The position numbers and the translations under genes are program-made. From the NCBI RefSeq assembly GCF_000003815.2, contig NC_049979.1, positions 7,662,589 through 7,726,588 on the forward strand: a stretch of 64,000 nucleotides of DNA, read 5' to 3'. How positions within the stretch are numbered: the stretch's first letter is position 1; each line of letters begins with the position of its first letter. Below, piece by piece: positions 43,301 through 52,970 of the stretch. This stretch comes from Branchiostoma floridae. Lineage: Eukaryota; Chordata; Leptocardii; Amphioxiformes; Branchiostomatidae. The notes under the pieces were generated by a model that saw only the letters and a list, made by a program, of their open reading frames with translations, was not told the origin of the DNA and did no database searches.

Positions 43301-44972
43301 TGTATTGTTTCAATAGGACAGGATTTGGGGCTTTTAACAGAACCCCAGATTTCCGATCCATAGAGAATTATGGGCTTAACACATGTATCAAAAAGTTTGT
43401 TTCTGACAGACAAAGGAGCATCGGCTTTGTCTAGGGATTGATTTATCCCGAATAAAGCTTTCAGACCCTTACAGTATAACCTCAAAGGATAGAGGTAATA
43501 TAACCTCAAAGGATAGAGGTTAATCTAATGTTCCTCAGAAAAGGAATCAAGTGATTATCCACGTATGATAAGCCTCATAACTAACATGCCATGTGACACC
43601 ATGGAAAAGGGAACGCTACAATGCAGTAGCAGGTAAAATAGAATGTATGAAAAAGACGTTCCCGGTGTTCGGCACCCGTGGACAGTTCTCGAGCCGATAG
43701 GGATTCGACACCAAGCCCAGGACGACGCCTTACTGCAAACTCTAACCATAACCACAAACCGAGTCTCCCTTGCCCTGGTGCCGACGCCACCTGTTCGGCT
43801 AAGGGTATTGATACGTCCTGATACCTTCTGAACTTAGTGCGTATTTCCGTTTTCAGGTTTGGAGGAAAGGCCGACCCTGGGACTATGAGAATGGTACACT
43901 TCGTCATCTTAGCGTCCGTGTGTTGCACAATGGTCATATTCCTGCCTGCGATGATTTTCTCCCTAGTAGAGGTTGACTGGCACTACTTTGACGCCCTGTA
44001 CTACTGCATGATCTCCCTCACTACCGTAGGGCTGGGCGACTACGTGCCGGGGGAGCACATAAAGCAGAAACAACGGGACCTGTACAAGATCTGCAGCACT
44101 AGTGAGTGAAGGGGCTCATCCTAATATCTAAAAGCTCAATTGTTAAAAGCCTACTTAGTGTTTAACGTTACTTCTGATTCAAAAGAATGTAAATAATGAT
44201 TAGGAGTTAATTAATAAAAACTATGATGCTATTTTCTGCTTGCTTGGTTCATAGAAATGCAAAAAATTGAAGTAAATGTCTACTTTTGAAATTAGTTTTA
44301 TTGTCAAGTCCTCGGTATTCATTCGATTAGCACGATTTTTTCATAGCCTCCATAGCAGGCTTCTAGGGCCTTTTTCCCGTCTTTTGGTGACTCATAATAC
44401 ACATTGGTCAAGCAGCCAAGAGAGCCTGTTATGGAGGCTAGATTTTTCACCACTTCTGTCATTGTGTTAATCAAAAATAAAAAGTCAATGTTGCACCTGT
44501 TCCTTTCTGTATTCTCAAATGTAAAGTGATATCTTTCGTTCCCCCAGTTTATCTAGTGTTCGGCCTGTCTGTCATGCTGCTGGTCCTGGACAACGCCTCC
44601 CGTTTCCCAGAGTTCCGTGCCTATATGTCCTCCCTCTCATGTTTTGACGACCAAACAATCCCAAAAGGTAAAAATTGTTTTCTTATCGTTATCTATTATA
44701 AATGCAAACTAATGCATTCATTAATGTACTCTTTCACCACCAATATGTGTGGAATGTAGGGAATCTAATACATGTAGATGTGCATGGGTGTTCGTAAGCA
44801 TTTGTATCTGACATAGACTTTAACAGTTTTATTCTCCATTCCAGCCAATGGTAAATCCCCAGAATTGTTGCATCAAGAAGAACCACTGGACTGTGAGCCA
44901 CTGGAAGAGGATATCCAGTTGAAGGGCAGCGTGCAGAGGGATTACAAATCCCTGGCGGTGGCAGGACATTAA
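40397..44972 (+). CDS. KCNK1/6-like: TWIK-subfamily two-pore-domain K+ channel (KCNK1/6-like)
   Basis: Background K+ channel subunit. Exons 40397-40563, 40998-41173, 42123-42276, 43857-44101, 44548-44667 and 44845-44972 join in phase to 329 aa (human TWIK1 is 336). M1 spans about residues 18-40 (LLVIIVVYIMFLVVGAII). The extracellular cap keeps a Cys in EKNTCVEEEE, matching the TWIK1 inter-subunit disulfide Cys, plus an NVT glycosylation site. Pore 1 filter is TTIGYGH followed by PLSDGGK. Pore 2 filter is TTVGLGDYVPGE. The GYG plus GLG pair and the downstream YNQ-like linker are the TWIK1/6/7 signature. TWIK1's unusual filter Thr is Ile here. A polyadenylation signal lies at 45463-45468. Start chosen as first Met before M1, in a good ACCATG context. 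It cannot be assigned to KCNK1 versus KCNK6/7 by eye; a pre-duplication ortholog of all three is likely. Confidence 0.93.
42362..43503 (-). mobile_element. 5'-truncated non-LTR retrotransposon in KCNK intron 3, with target-site duplication
   Basis: An open frame from about 43476 down to 42490 encodes the C-terminal end of a LINE ORF2: a reverse-transcriptase thumb region with YGSEIWGS, then a zinc-knuckle-like CRYCNLDKLEDEHHFVVEC. The 3' end on the minus strand is CAATAAAGGTCTTCATT followed by an ATT-rich tail at about 42375. The 13-bp AGAGGTAATATAA occurs at 42362-42374 and again at 43491-43503, fitting a target-site duplication. At the 5' junction a 24-bp host-like segment (AACCTCAAAGGATAGAGG core) is tandemly doubled. 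No stop codon breaks the 330-codon frame, so the copy looks recent. Clade (CR1, L2, other) cannot be settled by eye. Confidence 0.85.
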
Positions 44973-46193
44973 ATTCATAGTTGCAAAGACATTGGTCATG
45001 TTTCCTGTCACATCAACTCTGTTCTTTGCCGTACATTTGGAAAATTACGCGCAACCTGTACGAATTACATGTAGATGAATCTCTATAAAACTATGTGGAA
45101 GTGGAAAGTAACTTATTTTGCCAGAAGATATCTGAGAAAATCATCCTTAATATTTTGCCATTACCGAACAGAAGAGGCTATCTGTTTTGCATTGCAATTC
45201 TTGCAACTGACTTACAATTGTGAACAGTTAACAGTATTTCTTTATGGCAAGGTTACAAATATTTCTGTGTGTACTACCGCATAGAAAGTGGATTTACTTT
45301 GCAAGCAATGCATAGAATACTATATTTCATCCATTAATCCAGAAGAATATTCAAATTAATAATATGTGAGTGACATAATAATATGGTCTAAAAGTATGCA
45401 CCTCATACTAGTTCAAACTTAGACTTATTGAAACCATACACAGTGAAATTTCCAGAGGAAATAATAAACCCTTGAATGTAAATATGGATGAGTTGACTTC
45501 TTGTATAAGACTACACAATATCAACCCAACTCTTTTTCATCTCACTATGATACGAATGCTGATGTACCTGGCAGGTCTAATCTCTGATTGGTTCATGATA
45601 GAAGAGGGAAACGAAGAAGAACACACCAGCAAAAACAGTATGTTGTCCCTATCAGAGAAAACATCATTATACACAGTGTCCAACACATTTTACTGTCCCC
45701 ACAGATTTCATATACATCACAGGTGTATAACATAGCCTCCAAACCAAATATACATTCTACAGTTGTACCTCAATTCAAAGTGCATTTACAAAATCACTCA
45801 ATCTCATGTCAAAATGCATCAAATTTTACAGAAACAAAGTTGCATGACATGCAACTCGCTCATCCATTTGGGATCAGCGATTAGCTCCCCAAAAATAAAA
45901 ATGAATATGTTTCTCTGACAAACTAGCTTCTTCATATACAAATGTTCTATTGGAAAAACATTATTACCATTGCAGACAAATTTTTTGTGGCTTAATTCAT
46001 ATAATCTATACTTTCAATTATTGATGGAAAGTTCTCAAGAGAATAAAGTATGATACAGATAAAAATCAAATGCTACACATGATCATATTCATTATCTGAT
46101 TAGCAGATTCATTAGCAGATTCTATTTTTGCGTAGTAGTCAAAGTTCACTGTGACCATTATGATTTTGTTTACTTGACATTATGTTTCCTATT
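44973..46193. other. Convergent 3' region of the KCNK gene and TBCB
   Basis: Holds the KCNK 3' UTR with AATAAA at 45463-45468 and AT-rich sequence. No further gene recognised. No clear polyadenylation signal for TBCB found. Confidence 0.6.
45463..45468 (+). terminator. KCNK-gene polyadenylation signal
   Basis: AATAAA about 490 bp after the stop codon; the first good match downstream. Confidence 0.5.
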
Positions 46194-49063
46194 CTACATC
46201 TCATCATCATCCATTCCAAAGTCTTCTTCAGGAAAGTCCCCAACAGTGACAAAAGCAGGCTTGACAAATCCTCCATATTTTGGTGGGCATTCAAAATATT
46301 TCTTTCCAGCCACACTGCAAACAAAATGAAACGTAGTTACTTCATCTCCTATGATGAAATTCATGCAGAAGTGATTAAACTTTATAAGAGAAGGCAAGGG
46401 TAAGGAAAAAATAAAATCTGACTGGGCATGAAAACTTAAAGTTTGTAGATGTTCTCAGAATATACATGACCCTTACAGAGGTGTAGGTTTATTTCAAATT
46501 AAGTAACTATCACCATTTTGAAGACCAAGAAAGTCAGTTGAGGTAACCTCACTCTTGGATTGCTACCTGAAGTATACAAGTACTACCACTACATGTACCT
46601 ACCTGCCATCATTCTTTCCTAGTGGCTCATCATACTTGACTCCCACCCACCAGCCAGGTTTGAAGTCAGTCAGGCCTGCAGAATCAAAATATTCTACTTA
46701 ATTCTAAAGACAAATATCGTCTGTAATACTTAGCATATTTATATTCCACATTGTAGCATGCAGTACTCATGATACATACAGTATACAGTGGATGCCAGTT
46801 GTGTGCATACCTTATAATTGTAATGTATGTCTAGGAAGCTGTATAGAATTTAAAATAAAAAACATATTTACCATTCACCCAGTTGTGAAGATAATGAATA
46901 ATTGTATGGCCTGTTGTCGTATACACATATATTGCACAAACAATCCTTGAATTGACTTACCTACATACACAACTTCCCCCCTTTTAGCAGGTGCATTAGC
47001 CGTTCTGACTTCACACCGTGACCCTACTGTGATGGCTTTAGCAGCCTCTTCCTCTGCTCTCTCCTTCTGTTTTCTCTCCTCCTCTTCACGGGCCTGCTCC
47101 TCCTCACTCTTCTCTGCAAACCTACCCAGCTTGTTTCTCTTCTTCCATGCTAGGACTGAGTCTGAGAAAAAGAGCAATAAATAGACACATGTACTTACAG
47201 CTGAGCAAAACAGTCCTTCCCTTGAGACATGGAAACAAATGTGCATATGGTTACTTTGTGAGTTTCTATCAGTGGAAAAAGTTGGGTGTATTTCCCAGGT
47301 ATGTGAGTTTACCTTGTTTCTTCTCATACTCCTCATCCTTCATCTCATACTTCTCCACTTTAGAAACATCCTCAAAGTCTCCTACTTGGACGGATGGATC
47401 TTTGTTTACAACCTGCAGTAGACAACAAGGAAAGAAAGGAAAGAAGTTTTCAATCTGATCTTATACTAGTACTGATGTTATAATACATTGCACAGTGTGT
47501 TGAAATACTACTACTAGTCTGGACTAGCTGCAATTTGCTCCAGAAAATTTACTTAAGACTTTGCCCTGGACCTTTAAGGACTTTGGAGACTTTGTCGGTC
47601 TCAAGGATCATGCATGAAAGAAATTTTTTACTCCTTATTTGAAATAAAAGTCCTCACATGAATTCTCATGCCATCATCCACAGGATACGACCCCAGCAGA
47701 GCATCATTGTTGTTCATAGTTGCAACCAGTTTGTTGTCCTTTGTGAAGACCTGCAGGTCCATGTGTGCGGTGGGACATCCCGTGATCAGCTCCAGCTTCA
47801 TCTGAAATACACAGCAGCTATTTCAAATCGATATGGTCTGGGAATTACGGTAGCTGCTTCATCATATGTTTCATTGTCTGTCCGTATGGTGTAAAGGTCT
47901 ATGCATTCTGCTCTTCACCAAATGTTTCAAATTCAGTCAATCAGTGGATCACGCCGCTCAGGTTCATGCACAGGACTGGACCGTCCTTTTGGAGGGGGAC
48001 ATCAAGCCAGGTGAGGGAGCTTTAGGCATTACTAAACATCTCCTTGTTAAAGAACCTAACACACTTATCTAGAAGAGAGCGAGTGTGACCTGATGTGCTT
48101 GTCTGCAAAAAACACGAGCTGCATTGCACTACTACTAGGTTGTTGGCATCTGTCTGTCTTGGAAGACAATGGTTGGCAGACAGGGTGGGTTTTAAGGCGA
48201 CCTTTCTGCCTGGCCTGCACTTGGGTTTTTTAAGGTGAAAGAGGCGTGTGCATTCTCCACACTCTCGTCCACTGGTGCACTAAGTCCTACAGGGGCAACT
48301 GTATGCAACATGTAAGACGGTCCCAGCAGATGCAGGTTTGTTGTTTGGAGTTTCCGTCTCCTAGGAGGACTTCCGACCATGGATGCAAGGGGTTCCTCCT
48401 ACCCCTGACTTGTGTGTCATGGCGGGTGCATCATGCCCGAACATGCCCCTATGGCCTGTCACTGCCACAAAGGCCTGTCACTGCCACTAGCCGTAGCTAG
48501 GTACTCATTCACACCTGATCAGTTAAGTGAGGAAAGTCGTGTAAAGTGCCTTTCCCAAGGGCACAAGATCGGTGACACGGCAGCAGGATTCGAACTCAGG
48601 ACCTCTTGGGCCTGAGACCAACGCGCTGACGATGGCGCCACCCGATCCCACACGCACTACCACTAGGTACTTGAAAAAGCACCATATTTCACCTCAGTTG
48701 AGGATGACTGTCTGAATTACCTTTACCTTGTGAAATAATTTTTTGGTAAAGGTGAATTATATAGTTATGTGCATGGGTGTTAATTTCTTTCATGTGTTAT
48801 GCTGGCATAAAAAATTAGATGGACTTAACATGGGATAATCATTGAGCTAAATAAACTGTAAACATAGAGCACATTTCAATAGGTTTTATAGCTACTTTGA
48901 AATCTTTGCATGCACATGTACAGCTGACGCCCCCCTCCCCACCTACCTTCAGTGCACCGATGGTCAGACTCTTGTCAAAGCGTTTCTCTGAGCCGAAGCT
49001 GCTCAGGGAGCTGGTAATTTGGACGTTGACGACGGGCGCTGTCACGACAGAAAACTCAGTCAT
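46194..49063 (-). CDS. TBCB: Tubulin-folding cofactor B
   Basis: Chaperone that works with TBCE to capture and dissociate alpha-tubulin in the cytosol. Exons 48947-49063, 47658-47801, 47313-47412, 46961-47161, 46603-46675 and 46194-46314 join in phase to 251 aa (human 244). N-terminal ubiquitin-like domain at about residues 5-90 ([32 protein letters not shown]). A charged coiled coil follows ([20 protein letters not shown]). The C-terminal CAP-Gly domain has [20 protein letters not shown] and [20 protein letters not shown]. The protein ends in Asp-Glu-Met, the DEI/M type C-terminus known for TBCB. An in-frame Met 23 codons upstream (49130-49132) would add a basic extension; I prefer 49063 because it aligns with the family start. 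Confidence 0.96.
48126..48668 (-). mobile_element. tRNA-derived SINE in TBCB intron 1, about 513 bp
   Basis: Read on the minus strand from 48653, the head contains a tRNA-like D-arm segment (GGCGCCATCGTCAGCGCGTT) and a B-box GAGTTCGAATCC (48586-48597), spaced like an internal Pol III promoter. A body of about 400 bp follows and the tail near 48141 is AGAC-repeat rich. Flanks GCACTACTACTAGGT (48126-48140) and GCACTACCACTAGGT (48654-48668) match at 14 of 15 positions, fitting target-site duplications. It is a SINE, not a functional tRNA gene: no acceptor stem pairing and a long unrelated body. Confidence 0.85.
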
Positions 49064-49445
49064 CTTGAAAAAACTGGATACTGCGGTTTGAAGTCTCAAA
49101 TGTTTTGAACGTCGTTTTTTTTTTGCCTCCACTGTCTTACTTCCGGAATGTTCTTTCTCGTCTGGTAACGCTCATCTCGCGAGATTGAGAACATCCAATG
49201 AGCGACTCTCTTATGAAATTCCGTCGTTCCAAAAAATTGTAAAACGGTTTATGATTGGTTTGAACAATCTGGTACCAGGACGAGCGGGAGACTTCGTTTT
49301 CGAGAAATCTTCTGGTTCTTGCCTGCGTCTTTGCTCACCAAAGAGGTTAATTTAGTGGACAGGTGTTTATACGCATCATGTTACGGTAGTCCGAGGAACA
49401 TTTTAGTTATCCTGGGGACCCATTTTTAGGCTTAATTAGGACAAT
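49064..49445. promoter_or_regulatory. Bidirectional TBCB/LRR1 promoter
   Basis: The two start codons are 382 bp apart, head to head. Motifs: ETS-type ACTTCCGG at 49139-49146, the palindrome TCTCGCGAGA at 49175-49184 (a known housekeeping/bidirectional promoter motif), CCAAT at 49195-49199 and inverted CCAAT (ATTGG) at 49254-49258. No TATA box. Confidence 0.75.
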
Positions 49446-51966
49446 ATGCGCTTGATTTGTACCGTCGAAGTCAACAACCGGCTGTGCCCCTCCCACAACC
49501 TTGCGAGCAGTAAAAGCAAGGGCCGTGGGGGCCATGCCACTCTGACTCTGGGGAGGAAGCCTGGGTCGGACAGCAAGGAGGGGATGGTGTTCTTAATGAT
49601 GTGCACGGCCAAGGACAAGACAGGGACCAAGTATAAGGTGAATTCTGCACCTCTGTGTTATCAACTTATGACCAAAAAAGACGTTCATTATACCCACAAA
49701 TTTATAGTGCAAGGACGTTACATCGTCCTTGATCAGTGTATTTGAATACAGGTTTCAAAGCATAAAGATAGATATGCATTCAAACAGTTACTTTATATAA
49801 GTAAGTGTGCCTGTTAATTAACACACAAATCTTGCCTGTGGAAAATGTAATGGAGCCGTGAATATTACTAGCATGCTGAAACCATAGTTTTTAAATATCA
49901 TAATCCTTTGATTTCATCTTTTTCAGTTGAAGGGAAATGTGGGACAAATCTTTGGCAGGTTTGTACAGGAGGGAAAGGCCACCATCCGCTTCCACCAGCC
50001 AGAACATGACATCTGTATCAGCAAGGTAATCTTTACTCACATGTACAATGTTACTAATTTGTTCAAATGCTTATTCATGTTTGATACTTCAATTACTTAT
50101 GTTGTGGATTTGTTGTAACTTTCTTCTTGTTCGTTCACTTGTTTCCTCCAGGCAGACCCAATAAACCTGAAGGCCCTGTTGTCAGCGGTGAAGCTGGCTC
50201 ACCATGGACAGGAGATGTCACGTGCTCAGGTGTCCACCCTCACCCCCGCTAGAGCCTCACAAGTGGAACCTCCCAAAACCAAGATGACTGTGTCCAAACG
50301 TAAAGACTACCCACTCACCAAGTCTTTCCCCAGCTCACTCCTTGAACTGAGAATAAACCACTGCACTCTCAACCGCATTGACACCAGAATCTTGGGTCTG
50401 AAGCATTTGAAGTTGTTGGACATGAGTGACAACAACATACGGACCCTCCCGGAGACCATTGGTGAACTGAAATGTTTAGCAGATCTGAATCTGTCCAACA
50501 ACCAGCTGACAGAGTTGCCAGGAAAGTTCTTTCAGTCGACACTGAGAAACTCTCTCCAGTCTCTGGATCTAAGCCACAACCAGCTGAGCCGCCTGCCCAA
50601 CCAGCTGTGCGCCTGTGTGGATTTGGTGTCCCTAAAGCTGGACAGTAACCAGTTGTCTGGACTACCTCCGTCCATAGGATTGTTGAGGAAGCTGAGATTT
50701 CTCACAGCTACACGCAACCATATCACACTACTGCCAGTCAGTACACTATCTTAACGTTTAACACACTGAAGTAGCTGTTTCACTAACGATTCTCTATTGG
50801 GTATGGTATTACCAATAAGCAGCAGGGAGGTTAATCAACTTTTCTTTAATTCCAGATCATTGATTGCCAGTTGTTGATTAATCATAACCTGTGTCAAACT
50901 CTTGTTCTGGACATCTTTTTTCTCTAAAAAAAATGTGTTGGCCAGCCAAGGCTAACTTTGAAGAAATTTATTGAACTTTAAACTGGACTGGACAGTCCCA
51001 AACTCCTCTCATCGATGAATGACAGACTGTACTGGAAGTCAAATTTCACTTGTTCCGATTGATGATGAACCTGTGTCATGCATATTTTTTTAAACCTTGG
51101 TCTGATTTATATTTGCAGGCATCCTTCTTGAAGCTGCAGCTGGAGACAGTGGACCTGTTTGAGAACCCATTCCTGGAGGACGGACCGTCCACACTGACGG
51201 GAAACCTGACATTTCCCTCTCTTCTGGAGATCTCTGCCAGGGTTGTCAAAAAGCACAGGTAACGAATCTTCTTTAAGACTAGTGTAATAATTCCTTATGT
51301 GGAGTAGATAGTTTCTTGTTTGGTTTTGATTCACAACTTGATATCTTCATATTCCTTTCAGTTCGTTTGTCTGATACATCAGGATCTTTTCAAACAGGTC
51401 TAATGACCAACTAGACCTAGTAATAAGCCTCATCCAAAACTATGAGCACCTACATGTTAGTTTTAAAAAGGAAGATCTGGCTTTGAAATTTTAATTGGCA
51501 TACAAAGCATATCTACTCTCATTGACATTTCATCCTTACATATAAATTTCACATTCTCTCATCACAGACTTCACTATACTGAAGAAGACTTGCCAAGGAC
51601 TCTGATTAGCTACTTGGATGTAGCGAAAAGGTGCCTGTGTGGACAGCTGTGCTTCGAGAACTTTGTCCGCTTCCTGGCAAGACTGGATCTACACAGACTG
51701 GCACATACAGTTACTGCTGTGGACAGCCAAGGTACAAATAAAGTTATCTAATACAGCACTTGTTGTAGGAACATAAAAGTCGCTTTTTGATGTCATGATT
51801 TTATCTACAGGTTTATCTACAATCATGATTTTATCTATCTCCTTTGCTTCTCAGACCATGTTTTCTTCTCCATACAGGACGCACACATGCACCACTGGAG
51901 GCTTTCCTATGTTCAGAAGCCTGCAGTGCCAAGTACAGGAAGCATCCAGCAGGCTTCTGGAAGTAA
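49446..51966 (+). CDS. LRR1: Leucine-rich repeat protein 1, CUL2 substrate receptor
   Basis: Substrate receptor of the CRL2-LRR1 ubiquitin ligase, known for CMG helicase unloading at replication end. Exons 49446-49637, 49927-50025, 50152-50736, 51119-51258, 51568-51731 and 51878-51966 join in phase to 422 aa (human 414). The N-terminal domain has KDKTGTKYK and FVQEGKATIRF (human KDKRGTRYE, FVDEGKATVRL). Exon 3 holds about six LRRs (LKHLKLLDMSDNNIRTLP, LNLSNNQLTELP, LDLSHNQLSRLP). Exons 5-6 hold the VHL-box-like end with DLPRTLISYLDVAKRCLCGQ and the Cys pairs CLCGQLC and CSEACS. Polyadenylation signal AATAAA at 52357-52362. Confidence 0.95.
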
Positions 51967-52356
51967 CCTTTTCTCCCAACAATTGAATGTCTTGATTTAG
52001 AGGTCTCCGAGATCTTGGCAGTGACTTGAAGTCTTATACTGGTAGAAATTGTAAATTTGTTGAGTAATACTAATAGTTATTCTGCTTATAAGCAATAACA
52101 AATTTTACGAACTAAGTACCATTAGTGGGCCAGTAATTGACAAAATTTGGTGCATGTTCGAATTTCCCATAATTTTATTCATCGTGATCTTTACATGTTA
52201 GCTGTACGAGAAGTCATACTGAGATAACTTGGGTACATGGATATTCTTTACACCTCAAGTTTAATAGCTTGACAAGAATGACTACTTATTTTACATGTGT
52301 CAGAGATGAATTTTATGTACTATTGTACTAAGCAGCATGGTTGCATTTTGAATAAC

Positions 52357-52362
52357 AATAAA
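52357..52362 (+). terminator. LRR1 polyadenylation signal
   Basis: AATAAA 391 bp after the LRR1 stop codon in AT-rich 3' sequence. Confidence 0.6.
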
Positions 52363-52970
52363 ATTACTGTAAAATTTGGCACTATTTGTGTTGCATGTTT
52401 TGTTGCCAGGAAAAAACATTCAGTTGTATAATGTATTATCCTAGTAATCTATCTTTTAAATTTTTTTCATATCTTTGGCACAATACAAATGTATTTCAAT
52501 GTTTTTAAAAAGCTAAAATTACTGCCCAAGTAATTTATATGTATGGGGACTTTTATTCTAACTAATTTCAATTATGTAACAATGGAATGCTATTATTACT
52601 ATACATATACATGTTGTACATTGTTTTATCAGTTGCCATAGTTTCACAGTCAGTCTCAATGACTAATTTTACAACATAATCTCTTCATATAATCCCTTAC
52701 ATATGGCTTGCATATTTCTGATAAGGAGTGCAACGATTACAAACATTAATAGTTGTGAAGGACTCCATTTTTCATATATGAGGTAGGTTGAAGCAATCAT
52801 TACAGATTACACTACAAGCATAAGTTCATTGATCATGTGCTCATGGTCTTCCAACACTTACAACAAGTTATTTTCATTCACTATCCTGTTGCATTTTATG
52901 TTAAACTTTTCAGAAAATTATATTCTGGGTCTAGATTCTTAATTTGGCTAACTATAGCTAATCAGGAAAA
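52363..52970. other. Convergent LRR1/TKFC 3' region
   Basis: AT-rich, no ORF or repeat structure recognised. It should contain the TKFC 3' UTR on the minus strand. Confidence 0.6.

Noticed and set aside
48586-48645. A tRNA gene on the minus strand
   Set aside because: B-box and D-arm-like pieces are present, but there is no pairing acceptor stem and the sequence continues as a ~500-bp repeat with target-site duplications, so it is a SINE.
49064-49132. Upstream in-frame Met of TBCB adding 23 residues
   Set aside because: The extension (basic, Ser-rich) has no counterpart in the family and overlaps the likely promoter; the 49063 start aligns with known TBCB.
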